Shown: positions 17,325-25,894, counted from the first letter of the stretch. The stretch: 34,302 nucleotides of DNA from an uncultured Prevotellaceae bacterium (GCA_946540735.1 CAMNIN010000044.1:1-34302); one strand, 5' to 3'. Numbers and translations are program-made. Notes: generated by a model not told the origin, from the sequence alone.

Positions 17325-19121
17325 ATGAGAAAATTTACGAAAGGTTTATTGATGACGTTTATCGCTTCAGCGGTAAGCCTTGGTTCTTTCGCCCAGGGCG
17401 ATGCTACCACTGCTGCTTCGGGTAAACACAATGGCTACTATCGTGTGATCAACGCTGGTTACTTAGCAAACAAGGGAACTGGTGTCATCAACGTTACATC
17501 ACCTACAACAGCACAGCCCCAGGCCAAGAAAGTGGATGCTATCACCATGCCTGGAACAGTGCTCTACCTCTTGTCTGAGCCCATCGACCCCGAGATGATC
17601 GTTCCCAAAACTGAGGGTGACGGTCTTGAGTATGTAGACTTCACAGAGAACGACGAACAGGTTTACAACCTCCGTTCACAGGCTGTGGACGCAGCTGCCG
17701 CTGTGTATGGTCCTATGGTAGAGTTGCTGTACAAAGCTTTCAAAGGCTCTCTGAGTACCATGAACGATCTTTATAAGTGGAATCTTGACGTGGACGCTCA
17801 GATGGAAGCCATGTTCGACTACATGAAGATGTATCTCGAGCCCACCACAACAGCCCCTGTACTGGATGAGAAAGGAGAAGTCAAAGAACCTGGCAAACCT
17901 GCTTGGTATCTGAAGAGCACCACTCCCAACACCCGTCCTTTGGCCGCTTACCTGAAGGCCAACGGTTTTGAGCAGGGCACAGAGAACCTGGAGCAGGTAC
18001 TTTGGCAGCGTCTGTTCGAAAATGTAGAGACCTATTGCAAAGACACCGGCAACGAAGACCTGTGGACTCAGTGGGAGTCATTCTTCCTCTACAAGCTCTC
18101 TGGCTACACCAACCGTATCCACATGGGTCACACCTACTACCTGATTGGTGGACGTGTTGACACCAACTTCAACACTCACACTCAGAAACACGTTCCCGGT
18201 GAGGGCAAAGGCACAGAGTTCATCAGCTTCGCCAACAAGAACACCGTTGACTACCCGACATCAGGCTACACTCCCGAAATCGAGGTGGCTGGCGACTATG
18301 CAAAATGGATTCTCGAGGAGATCGTTCCTGGAACTGAGGCTAAAGGCGCTACCAACTATTTTGCTATGAACGCATACGTGCAGGGTCTTGACAACCACTA
18401 CTACAGCACACTGTATGTGGACTTCCCGATGGAAATCGTTGATAATGGCGAAAACACCGTCCGCGTATGGGGTATCGAGAAGGCTCCTGTGACTGGCAGT
18501 TTCGAAAGTGCAGACCCTGAGAACTCAACAGTGGGTTACGTGGTGACAAGAGAATATACGAAAGAAGTTCCCGCCCGTACTCCGGTTGTGGTTGAGTGCT
18601 TGAGCATGGACTACAAGTATAACCTCCTCAATCCTAAAGGCAACCCCGTAGAGGAGGATGTGAACAAGGCTATCCAGGAAGAGACCGACCGCTCCTTCCT
18701 CCGTGGTATCTTCTTCCCCGAGGACTTCGACGGTAGCCTTGATGGAAACGATCCCGAGGATGAGTTCATCTATCACATCCGTCCGATCAATGCTGACGGA
18801 ACTCCTGACAAGGGTACAGCTGTTGCCAGAAAGCTCGTCCGCGTGTTCAACAAGGGCAAGAACGCAAAGAACCCGCTCGGATTCTTCAAGTACACTGGTG
18901 GAACCATGGCAGCCAACAAGGCATTCATGATCCTCGACGAGGCTCAGGCTACCTTCGCCAACATCGCCATTGTCGACTATGAGACATGGGTCAACGGTAT
19001 CTCTGAGGTCAGCACCAACAAGGTGGAGAACAACACCATCTATGACATCCAGGGTCGTATCGTCAACAATCCTACCAAGGGTCTGTATATCGTGAACGGA
19101 AAGAAAATGGTTATCAAATAA
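17325..19121 (+). CDS. Secreted protein with T9SS-like C-terminal sorting motif, function unknown
   Basis: This 598-aa protein has a signal peptide (residues about 1-23, ending SLGSFAQ). The C-terminus, NTIYDIQGRIVNN then GLYIVNGKKMVIK, resembles type A type-IX secretion sorting domains common in Prevotella, so it is probably cell-surface or secreted. Residues about 36-86 (NGYYRVINAGYLANKGTGV, MPGTVLYLL) and about 355-438 (HYYSTLYVDFPMEIVDNG, VPARTPVVVECLSM, YKYNLLNP) recur in the same order in the dockerin protein at 20665. The middle (about 110-260) is largely helical. No catalytic motif was recognised. A 59-aa ORF of the small-protein family starts 20 bp downstream, and a terminator follows that. 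Confidence 0.8.
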   Translation: MRKFTKGLLMTFIASAVSLGSFAQGDATTAASGKHNGYYRVINAGYLANKGTGVINVTSPTTAQPQAKKVDAITMPGTVLYLLSEPIDPEMIVPKTEGDGLEYVDFTENDEQVYNLRSQAVDAAAAVYGPMVELLYKAFKGSLSTMNDLYKWNLDVDAQMEAMFDYMKMYLEPTTTAPVLDEKGEVKEPGKPAWYLKSTTPNTRPLAAYLKANGFEQGTENLEQVLWQRLFENVETYCKDTGNEDLWTQWESFFLYKLSGYTNRIHMGHTYYLIGGRVDTNFNTHTQKHVPGEGKGTEFISFANKNTVDYPTSGYTPEIEVAGDYAKWILEEIVPGTEAKGATNYFAMNAYVQGLDNHYYSTLYVDFPMEIVDNGENTVRVWGIEKAPVTGSFESADPENSTVGYVVTREYTKEVPARTPVVVECLSMDYKYNLLNPKGNPVEEDVNKAIQEETDRSFLRGIFFPEDFDGSLDGNDPEDEFIYHIRPINADGTPDKGTAVARKLVRVFNKGKNAKNPLGFFKYTGGTMAANKAFMILDEAQATFANIAIVDYETWVNGISEVSTNKVENNTIYDIQGRIVNNPTKGLYIVNGKKMVIK

Positions 19122-19141
19122 CTTAAAATCACTTTTGAATT

Positions 19142-19321
19142 ATGAAGAAACAATATATCAACCCGGTTTGCAAGGTAATGACCTTGAGCATTAAGCACAG
19201 CGTGCTCGACGAACTTTTTGGAAACACTTCTTACATCCCCGTCGGCAATGTAGAAGGCGACGAGAATCAGGAGGGTGAAGTTGGCCAAATGTATAGCAAC
19301 AAGAGCGTTTGGGACGAATAA
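19142..19321 (+). CDS. Small acidic protein, KSVW family (59 aa), function unknown
   Basis: This 59-aa ORF is too short for many gene finders. It starts MKKQYINPVCKV, continues TLSIKHSVLDE, is acidic in the middle (VEGDENQEGE) and ends SNKSVWDE. The pattern MKKxY..P, SVL and KSVW near the end is shared with the 65-aa protein at 22810, so the two are probably paralogues. There is no signal peptide or membrane helix. It follows the secreted-protein gene by 20 bp with no promoter between them and is closed by a strong terminator, so the two are co-transcribed. The similarity to a second gene in similar context makes it likely real. Possible roles (chaperone, regulator, modified peptide) are guesses. 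Confidence 0.72.
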   Translation: MKKQYINPVCKVMTLSIKHSVLDELFGNTSYIPVGNVEGDENQEGEVGQMYSNKSVWDE

Positions 19322-19340
19322 TCCGAAACTATCATACATA

Positions 19341-19376
19341 AAAAAGGTGGTGAGCAATCATCACCTTTTTTATTTC
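19341..19376 (+). terminator. Intrinsic terminator after the 59-aa gene
   Basis: A 13-bp stem (19341-19353 with 19358-19370, one G-T pair) closes a GCAA loop and ends in a T-rich run. It separates the first cassette from the DUF4105 gene. Confidence 0.9.
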
Positions 19377-19402
19377 TTTTATCTTATCAAGACAATAGCC
19401 AC

Positions 19403-20593
19403 GTGAAGAGATTACTCCTATCATCGATCATCCTGGTGCTCTGCACACTTCAAGGGTGGTGTTCGGCCACGGAAGAAGGAAACGACAGTAGCGAACTGAT
19501 AACAGCCAGTTTGGTGGTTGCCAGTCCGGGGAAAGCCATTTACTCCACATTCGGTCACTGCGCGCTCCGGATGGAAAGTCCACGACACGATCTGGACTAC
19601 TGTTTCTCGTTGGAAATGGACGCACAGCCAGGCGACTACCTGAAATTCTTCACGGGTCAGTCGAAAGCGAGGGTAGTAGCTGTGCCATCATCCGAATTCA
19701 TCCGCAGTTATGCGGAGGAAGGACGTGGAGTCAGCCAATACCCACTGAACCTCACCACAGAAGAAAAGCAACTTCTCTGGAAGCAACTTGACGAAGAGAT
19801 GATGAAAGCTCCTCATCTCACCTTCAATTTGTTGAAGACCAACTGTGCCATGATGTGCATGCTCATGATAGAGAACGCACTGATCAGAGAGCATGTTGAC
19901 TTCAAGGACATGCCCGAGGAAATGGCGCTCAACAACGGCGACCTACTCCGGCATTGCTCGAGCCATGCGCCCTGGTCACAATTCGTGTATATGATTTTTT
20001 ATGGCGCAGTGAGCGATGAGTTTTTCGAAACCGAATACCGGATGTCACCCAACATGATGGTGGAGGTCATGCGAGGCGCTGTCATAGCCAGCAACGACAC
20101 CACGTCCGTGAGGCCTCTGCTGACAGGCAGCCACCGTCAACTGACCGCACAAGCCGCACCATGGTCAGCATCCCCCATCACCCCTACTCTATTCTTCTCC
20201 ATCATCCTCTTGCTCGTATTGGTCATCACCATCGGAGAATGGTGCTTTGGATGGCATAAGCTCGCCTACATCACCGATGTCATCCTCTTGATGCTACAGA
20301 CGTTGACGGGTATCGTCGTGCTTTATGCCTCTGTTTTTGCCAATCTGTTCGGCAATCGGTGGAACTGGTACCTCATCCCATTCAACCCACTTCCCATACT
20401 GTGCTGGATCGGTTTCCACAAAAAATCAGAGTTTTGGAGAATTTATCTTGTCTATTCAGTCATTCTCCTCGTGTTTTTGGTCATAACCCCGTTCTCTTCA
20501 CAATTAGATTTTCCGCACCAACTTCTCACACTACTATTACTGACACGTACAATCAGTGGCTATCTCTTTGGCAGAAAGCAAAATAAGGCGTAA
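19403..20593 (+). CDS. DUF4105/Lnb N-terminal-domain membrane protein
   Basis: This 396-aa protein begins at GTG 19403; no ATG gives a complete signal sequence (MKRLLLSSIILVLCTLQGWC). The extracytoplasmic domain (residues about 33-220) matches DUF4105, including YSTFGHCALRM (His52, Cys53) and NLLKTNCAMMC (Asn147, Cys148), the likely catalytic residues. About five transmembrane segments follow (from residue 256: LFFSIILLLVLVITIGEW; VILLMLQTLTGIVVLYASVF; and others). The Lnb family in Gram-positives transfers an acyl chain within lipoproteins; whether this protein does so is unknown. No clear promoter lies between the upstream terminator and the gene, so expression may depend on read-through. 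Confidence 0.8.
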   Translation: MKRLLLSSIILVLCTLQGWCSATEEGNDSSELITASLVVASPGKAIYSTFGHCALRMESPRHDLDYCFSLEMDAQPGDYLKFFTGQSKARVVAVPSSEFIRSYAEEGRGVSQYPLNLTTEEKQLLWKQLDEEMMKAPHLTFNLLKTNCAMMCMLMIENALIREHVDFKDMPEEMALNNGDLLRHCSSHAPWSQFVYMIFYGAVSDEFFETEYRMSPNMMVEVMRGAVIASNDTTSVRPLLTGSHRQLTAQAAPWSASPITPTLFFSIILLLVLVITIGEWCFGWHKLAYITDVILLMLQTLTGIVVLYASVFANLFGNRWNWYLIPFNPLPILCWIGFHKKSEFWRIYLVYSVILLVFLVITPFSSQLDFPHQLLTLLLLTRTISGYLFGRKQNKA

Positions 20594-20598
20594 AAAAT

Positions 20599-20628
20599 TT
20601 TGTATAACCAAAATTTTTCGTAATTTTG
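20599..20628 (+). promoter_or_regulatory. Promoter of the dockerin-protein gene
   Basis: TTTG (20599-20602), 18 nt, then TAATTTTG (20621-20628), followed by CAAG. It starts 6 bp after the DUF4105 stop. The leader to ATG 20665 is about 30 nt. An in-frame TTG at 20626 lies inside the -7 box and is not a credible start. Confidence 0.72.
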
Positions 20629-20664
20629 CAAGAAATTGGAAATAGTCGACTCACAACATACAAG

Positions 20665-22596
20665 ATGATGAAAAAAGCATTCTTTCTCACAGTCATGCTG
20701 GTGCTTGCTGTGATGAACACCTTAGCTGGTTCCACGTTCTATTATCGTTTTATGGTAACCCCCAATCCCACAGGCTCAGGAAAAGTATACGCCTCCAATG
20801 AGCCATTGGCTGATGAAGATATCCGTTGGCGGAGTAATACGTACCGCACTACGACCTATAAAGAAGAATCGCAGGTCACTGTTCAAGCCGTCACCGTGAC
20901 AGCATATCTCTATGCCCAACCCGCTGAAGGCTATATGTTCAACCACTGGTCGAGGGTGGAAGGCAACAATGAGATCCCTTTCAGCACTACGAGATACGCC
21001 ACCGACCTCGTCACCACGCTTGCCGATGACCATGACAATCCCTTGGTCACCGAATACAAGGCCTATTTCAGCAAAATCGGCATGGTCTACCCCAAATCAT
21101 CCGACGAGAAACTGGGTTCTGTCACGATCGACATACCCGAAAACGAAATCGGTCAAACCGTCACGATCACGGCCAGGCCAGAACTGGTTTACAGCAAATT
21201 CAAAGGATGGAGGAAGGATGACGCCACCGAACTCATCACAACCAACCCACTCACCATCACGGTTGATGAAAACACCAAAGGCACCTATGTCGCTGAGTTT
21301 GAGTCCAAGAACATCGAAGAAGGCATCTATGTGCGACTGAGCAACATCCATGCCAACCGCTATATGGGTGTGATTGGCAAGACAGAAGAAACCCTTAGCC
21401 CAGACCAACGCTACTTTGTCAACTCACTCATGTTCATGCCCGGCAATCACACCGACCTTCAGTCTACTCCTGCCCTTGTCATCAAGTTAAAAGGCAAATC
21501 CACAGGTGCCGGTGGCTTGAAACAAGTAGAGATGATCTCACAAGGAGTTTCCACCTACGAATTGGGAAGGATGAAGCTGCATATCGAGAAGTACCTTGAA
21601 AACGACTACTTCATCTTCGGCCAGAATAGCGGTTTCACAGGATATATCAAGGATAATATCTCAGGGCCGAAGAGCGACATCGAACTGATCGGTACGGTCA
21701 CGCACCCCGGTATTTACAACCGTCCTAATGCCGAGAACAACTACCGTTGGCGCGTGGAACTCCTCGATGAGGAACACATGGACCAGTGGTATTTCGGAGC
21801 CAAACCATCTTCAGGCACCGCCCTCAACGGCAAATACTACACCACCCTGTGCACGGCTTTCCCCTATCAATGCTATGACGGCGTGAAAGCCTACATCGTC
21901 GACAAGATCCTTAGAGACGGCCGAGCACATCTCTTGGAACTCAAGGACGGCATTGTGCCTGCCAATACAGCCGTGCTGTTGGAATGCAACTCCACAGAAG
22001 TCAAAGGCAACCGCCTGTTGCCACTGACCACCGAACCGGCCGCCATCACGACCACCAACCTGCTGAAAGGTGAAATCTGGGTCAAAGACGAAAACGCAGG
22101 CAACACAGAGCAAGGCGGTGAAGGAACTGGCGAAGAGACCGGCGAAGAGGGCGGCGGAGAGAGCGGTCCTCAGAACGTGGTCAAGAGTGACGATGCGAGC
22201 AGCAATGAGCAGTACTACCGCACAGCCTTCGACCCCCAAACCATGCGCATCCTCAGTACGGAGGAAGCCGCCTTCGGCAAGGAAAACATCAAAGATCCCA
22301 GACATGGTAATGCCACCCTGACCTACATCGCCAACAACACATGCTACCTGGATGTCAGTGGGGTCTCCTCCCCTAAAGCCAGCATCCTCTTCACCACCGA
22401 GGATGAGACTGGCACGTTGAAAGGTGACGCCAACGGCGACGGACAGGTCAACGTGTCGGATATCATGGCATGCGTCAACTACATCCTGGAAAACAACCCC
22501 ACGCCCTTCATCTTCCTGAATGCAGATACGGACAACAGCGGCAAGGTGAACGTATCCGATATCATGTGGATTGTCAACTATATTTTAAACAAATAA
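20665..22596 (+). CDS. Secreted protein with InlB-like repeats and C-terminal type I dockerin
   Basis: This 643-aa protein starts at ATG 20665 (or 20668) with a signal peptide (MMKKAFFLTVMLVLAVMNTLAG). Two beta-rich repeats resembling divergent InlB B-repeats follow (ending EGYMFNHWSRVEGNNE and YSKFKGWRKDDATEL). Two modules shared with the 17325 protein come next: about residues 217-275 (GIYVRLSNIHANRYMGVIGK) and about 385-455 (GKYYTTLCTAFPYQCYDGV, IVPANTAVLLEC, NRLLPL). After a Gly/Glu-rich linker (about 475-500) the protein ends in a dockerin with two calcium loops, DANGDGQVNVSDIMACVNYI (from about 588) and DTDNSGKVNVSDIMWIVNYI (from about 622). No cohesin gene is in the window. A surface or secreted role is inferred; no enzymatic motif was seen. 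Confidence 0.82.
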   Translation: MMKKAFFLTVMLVLAVMNTLAGSTFYYRFMVTPNPTGSGKVYASNEPLADEDIRWRSNTYRTTTYKEESQVTVQAVTVTAYLYAQPAEGYMFNHWSRVEGNNEIPFSTTRYATDLVTTLADDHDNPLVTEYKAYFSKIGMVYPKSSDEKLGSVTIDIPENEIGQTVTITARPELVYSKFKGWRKDDATELITTNPLTITVDENTKGTYVAEFESKNIEEGIYVRLSNIHANRYMGVIGKTEETLSPDQRYFVNSLMFMPGNHTDLQSTPALVIKLKGKSTGAGGLKQVEMISQGVSTYELGRMKLHIEKYLENDYFIFGQNSGFTGYIKDNISGPKSDIELIGTVTHPGIYNRPNAENNYRWRVELLDEEHMDQWYFGAKPSSGTALNGKYYTTLCTAFPYQCYDGVKAYIVDKILRDGRAHLLELKDGIVPANTAVLLECNSTEVKGNRLLPLTTEPAAITTTNLLKGEIWVKDENAGNTEQGGEGTGEETGEEGGGESGPQNVVKSDDASSNEQYYRTAFDPQTMRILSTEEAAFGKENIKDPRHGNATLTYIANNTCYLDVSGVSSPKASILFTTEDETGTLKGDANGDGQVNVSDIMACVNYILENNPTPFIFLNADTDNSGKVNVSDIMWIVNYILNK

Positions 22597-22669
22597 GGCA
22601 CTGAAACCGTGGAAATCGAGGACAAACGTCAGAAAAAAAGACAGAAAAAGCAAAATAAAACGAAAATTC

Positions 22670-22700
22670 TTTGCCGCAAAAGATATTTTTTATAAATTTG
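22670..22700 (+). promoter_or_regulatory. Canonical promoter of the 65-aa gene
   Basis: TTTG (22670-22673), 19 nt, then TAAATTTG (22693-22700) followed by CATC. The predicted leader is about 100 nt and AT-rich. A strong dedicated promoter supports the small ORF being a real gene. Confidence 0.8.
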
Positions 22701-22809
22701 CATCGATTTGTAAGATTATAGACGAAGCAATTAGTCATATTCATTCAAAAGGTCACGCACGACGTTAAGCCTGATTAAAATTATAAAATAAACATAATAA
22801 ACATTAGAC

Positions 22810-23007
22810 ATGAAAAAGTTTTATGTAATTCCAGAAGCTCGTTTTGTTGACATCAACTTGATTGATTCAGTGCTTGAAGACGCAAAGCAGGATGATATTT
22901 CACTTCCCAGCAACGACTATGACGGAGAGTGGGAAGAGAGATATGACAAGATGCCCGCCGCAAAGAGTGTATGGGGCACTGAAGAAATGGAACAAGAGAA
23001 CCAATAA
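22810..23007 (+). CDS. Small acidic protein, KSVW family (65 aa), function unknown
   Basis: This 65-aa protein starts MKKFYVIPEARF, continues with INLIDSVLEDA, has an acidic middle (SNDYDGEWEERYDKM) and ends AAKSVWGTEEMEQENQ. It resembles the 59-aa protein at 19142 in the N-terminal MKKxY..P, the central SVL and the KSVW motif, but the C-terminal tail is six residues longer after KSVW. There is no signal peptide or membrane segment. Unlike its relative it has its own canonical promoter about 110 bp upstream, and it lies 213 bp after the dockerin gene. It converges on menE, with a strong hairpin between the two. Confidence 0.75.
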   Translation: MKKFYVIPEARFVDINLIDSVLEDAKQDDISLPSNDYDGEWEERYDKMPAAKSVWGTEEMEQENQ

Positions 23008-23017
23008 CAATTCTATA

Positions 23018-23048
23018 AACGACGGTTGGTCTTTGACTAACCGTCGTT
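23018..23048. terminator. Hairpin between the 65-aa gene and menE
   Basis: A 14-bp stem, AACGACGGTTGGTC (23018-23031) with GACTAACCGTCGTT (23035-23048), has one G-T pair and a TTT loop. No long T-run follows on either strand, so it may be a weak bidirectional terminator or an mRNA 3'-end stabiliser. It includes the menE stop codon (23037-23039). Confidence 0.6.
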
Positions 23049-24011
23049 CAGTGGAACCACCGAACGTTTCGGCTTTCCAGTTTCCGTAACAGGGAGTTTG
23101 CTCACTGTTATCAATTTTTGTGGAACCCAGTATTTAGGGAGGACATTCTTCATGATGTCTTCCACTATTTTTTTGACCTTACTCTCTGTCACCAAGACAG
23201 GTATTTCACCAAACTTTTTGTCCTTCATTTTGGTGATATAGAAAGGAGCGTCGATAAAAGGGATGAGCATTCTCTCTACCTCCTCTGCCTGTATTTTTAC
23301 TCCACCACAGCAGATCACATTGTCTTTGCGCCCGATGACCTTGAAATGCCGGCCGTCAGGATGAATTTGCACGATGTCGTTGGTGCTCAACTCTTGCCCG
23401 CACACCCGAGGAGCTTGAATGACCAGGCAGCCATCCTCATCCTGTCTCACTTTTACATCTGGAAGCGGCTCATACCACTCAGAGGCCGACGACCCATTCA
23501 GGCGCCGCATAGCGATGTGGGATAAGGTCTCTGTCATCCCATAGGTGCTCCACACGGCATGAGGGAAGTCACGCAATTCGTTTTCGAGTGCTTCATCCAC
23601 CGCTCCACCCCCAATGATGAGATGCGAGACATGCCGCAGAGCCGCTTGCTCCTCTGGCACCCGCAAACTGTTATAGACCTGTAGTGGCACCATCGCCACG
23701 AAATCCAATGCGGCATCGCGCACTGCGGGGACCGCCATAGGATGCCCTGTAGGAGGAATGTCGATCAGGCGCAGACCGCCCACGACCGACCTGACCACCA
23801 TCATTTTCCCAGCGATATAATCCAGAGGCATACAAAGCAGAGCCGAGTCTCCTTTCTTCAACCCAAGGAAAGAGAGGGTCATGAGCGCACTCTGCCGCAT
23901 ACGAGCCTTCTCCACCCGCATGAGTTTAGGCACCCCCGTAGATCCACTGGTATGCACCGTCAACCACGGGGAGTCGTCATGCCATTCAGCAAGAAATTCA
24001 TTCAGCGTCAT
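23037..24011 (-). CDS. menE: o-Succinylbenzoate--CoA ligase (compact form)
   Basis: This 324-aa adenylate-forming enzyme activates o-succinylbenzoate to its CoA thioester. The P-loop HTSGSTGVPK is at residues 20-29, followed by LCMPLDYIAGKMMVVRS, STYGMTETLSHIAMR (adenine-binding motif), FKVIGRKDNVICCGGVKIQ (hinge region) and VPQKLITVSKLPVTETGKPK (C-terminal catalytic Lys). It is shorter than the roughly 450-aa E. coli enzyme at the N-terminus, starting just before the P-loop. A longer upstream frame lies inside menC and lacks family similarity, so ATG 24011 is used. It overlaps the end of menC by 14 bp and is the last gene of the men operon. Confidence 0.9.
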   Translation of the reverse strand: MTLNEFLAEWHDDSPWLTVHTSGSTGVPKLMRVEKARMRQSALMTLSFLGLKKGDSALLCMPLDYIAGKMMVVRSVVGGLRLIDIPPTGHPMAVPAVRDAALDFVAMVPLQVYNSLRVPEEQAALRHVSHLIIGGGAVDEALENELRDFPHAVWSTYGMTETLSHIAMRRLNGSSASEWYEPLPDVKVRQDEDGCLVIQAPRVCGQELSTNDIVQIHPDGRHFKVIGRKDNVICCGGVKIQAEEVERMLIPFIDAPFYITKMKDKKFGEIPVLVTESKVKKIVEDIMKNVLPKYWVPQKLITVSKLPVTETGKPKRSVVPLNDG

Positions 24012-25050
24012 TGGCAATCGGATACGGATGATAATACAATTGGTCGCCGACCATCTCCACAGGACTCTCCACGTTGTCGGTGAAGAGCTGGCCTGTTCCC
24101 AGTCCCTGAGGCATTTGAGGGGGACACCCATAGACCTGTGCGGCAAACTGGGCGATGGCGCTCAATCCCACATTACTCTCCAGGGCACTGGTCACCCATG
24201 ACCCGATGCCTCTTTCATCAGCCAGACGGATCCACTCCTCCGATCCGTATAATCCTCCATGCAAAGAAGGTTTCAGAATAATATAGGAAGGACGGATAGT
24301 GTCGAGCAAGGCAGCCTTCATCTCAGGGATGTTGACCCCGATCAGTTCCTCATCAAGAGCTATGGGGATAGGAGAAGACTTGCATATAGAAGCCATTTCC
24401 CGCCATTGGTGCTGGCGGATAGGCTGTTCGATGGAATGGATATGAAAACGCGACAAGAGGTGGAGTTTGGATAAAGCGTCCTGCGGAGCGAACGCACCAT
24501 TGGCGTCCAACCGCAGTTCGATGCTCTCTGGCGAGAAGCGGTCGCGGATGCGCCGGATGAGATCCACTTCCTCCTCAAAGTCAATCGCCCCGATCTTCAG
24601 TTTCACGCAGCGGAAGCCCGACTGGATTTTCTCTTCCATCCTCCGGCACATCTCCTCATGGTTTCCCATCCACACCAGACCATTGATCGGAATGCCCACC
24701 TCTCCCCGTGTGAAAGGAGTGTCATAGATCACGTCACAGCCATTAGCGAGGCGTCTCATCGCTGTTTCCATGCCAAAAAGCATCGAGGGATAAGGACGCC
24801 ACAACGTATAGTCGATAGTGCCCGTCGACACTGTCATCCGGCAAAGGCTGGCCAAGGTCTGCTCATACGCAGGAATATCGTCACAACTCAAGTTGGGCAA
24901 GGGAGCACACTCCCCCATCCCCGATACACCAGGACGGGAGGAATCGGTGAGCGTGATAAACCAGGAATGCCGGGTAGTATACACCCCGCGGGATGTCCCG
25001 GCCGGTTGACGGAAATGAAACGTCCGCTGGGAAATCGAATAACTCAGCAT
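23998..25050 (-). CDS. menC: o-Succinylbenzoate synthase (enolase superfamily)
   Basis: This 350-aa enzyme dehydrates SHCHC to o-succinylbenzoate. The enolase-superfamily catalytic set is visible: Lys150 and Lys152 in CVKLKIG, metal ligands Asp182 (LRLDANGAF), Glu208 (SIEQPI) and Asp233 (IALDEEL), and Lys260 in YIILKPSLHGG. The N-terminal capping domain covers about residues 1-115. The start lies 5 bp after the menB stop, and the 3' end overlaps menE by 14 bp. Its substrate would come from MenH, for which no gene is present here. Confidence 0.93.
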   Translation of the reverse strand: MLSYSISQRTFHFRQPAGTSRGVYTTRHSWFITLTDSSRPGVSGMGECAPLPNLSCDDIPAYEQTLASLCRMTVSTGTIDYTLWRPYPSMLFGMETAMRRLANGCDVIYDTPFTRGEVGIPINGLVWMGNHEEMCRRMEEKIQSGFRCVKLKIGAIDFEEEVDLIRRIRDRFSPESIELRLDANGAFAPQDALSKLHLLSRFHIHSIEQPIRQHQWREMASICKSSPIPIALDEELIGVNIPEMKAALLDTIRPSYIILKPSLHGGLYGSEEWIRLADERGIGSWVTSALESNVGLSAIAQFAAQVYGCPPQMPQGLGTGQLFTDNVESPVEMVGDQLYYHPYPIANDAE

Positions 25051-25055
25051 CGTAA

Positions 25056-25877
25056 TCAGGGAAGTTTGGGGTATTTCTTGAAATCAGGTTTCCTTTTCTC
25101 CAAGAAAGCCTTGCCCCCCTCCTGCGCCTCATCCAGGAAATAATACAGCATGGTGCAGTCGCCTGCCAGTTCTTGTATACCGGCTTGGCCATCCAGTTCG
25201 GCATTCAGTCCGGCCTTGATCATTCTCAAGGCCAAGGGGCTACGTTCCATCATCGTCTCAGCCCATTCCACGCATTCATCCTCAAGCCGTTCGAGAGGCA
25301 CGACTTTATTGACCATACCCATCCGCTCAGCCTCGGCCGCAGAATATTGACGACAGAGGAACCAGATCTCACGAGCCTTTTTCTGACCGACAATTCTCGC
25401 AAGGTAGGAAGAACCGAAACCGGCGTCGAAAGACCCCACCTTCGGGCCTGTCTGTCCGAAAATGGCATTCTCGCTGGCGATGGTCAGGTCGCACACCAGA
25501 TGCAAGACATGCCCGCCACCGATCGCATAACCGTTGACCATGGCGATAACGGGTTTGGGCAACCTTCTGATCTGCATCTGCACATCGAGGACACTCAAGC
25601 GGGGCACACCAGCCTCATCGACGTAACCGCCACGTCCCTTCACATGCATGTCGCCCCCAGAACAGAAAGCTTTATCGCCAGCTCCAGTCAGCAACACGAC
25701 GCTGATGTCCTGAGCCTCACGGCAATAGGCGAAAGCCTGTGACAACTCCCATGTGGTCTTGGGAGTGAACGCATTACGGTAACGAGGACGGTTGATGGTG
25801 ATTTTGGCTATCCCATGAAACTCCTCCAACAGGATTTCCTCGAAATCCCTGATTTTTCTCCATTCTCTTTTTGCCAT
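25056..25877 (-). CDS. menB: 1,4-Dihydroxy-2-naphthoyl-CoA synthase
   Basis: This 273-aa crotonase-family enzyme closes the second naphthoquinone ring by converting o-succinylbenzoyl-CoA to DHNA-CoA. Conserved features include [14 protein letters not shown], the oxyanion-hole segments FCSGGDM (about 71-77) and [14 protein letters not shown] (about 117-130), and [18 protein letters not shown] (about 144-161), typical of MenB. The start [14 protein letters not shown] matches usual MenB N-termini. There are 17 bp between the menD stop and its ATG, and 5 bp to menC. The order menF-D-B-C-E differs from the pathway order but keeps all steps in one transcript. Confidence 0.95.
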   Translation of the reverse strand: MAKREWRKIRDFEEILLEEFHGIAKITINRPRYRNAFTPKTTWELSQAFAYCREAQDISVVLLTGAGDKAFCSGGDMHVKGRGGYVDEAGVPRLSVLDVQMQIRRLPKPVIAMVNGYAIGGGHVLHLVCDLTIASENAIFGQTGPKVGSFDAGFGSSYLARIVGQKKAREIWFLCRQYSAAEAERMGMVNKVVPLERLEDECVEWAETMMERSPLALRMIKAGLNAELDGQAGIQELAGDCTMLYYFLDEAQEGGKAFLEKRKPDFKKYPKLP

Positions 25878-25894
25878 TTTCTACCGTATTTATC

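Noticed and set aside
24012..24146. N-terminal extension of menE to an upstream ATG
   Set aside because: The extra 45 residues lie inside menC in another frame and do not resemble the ligase family.
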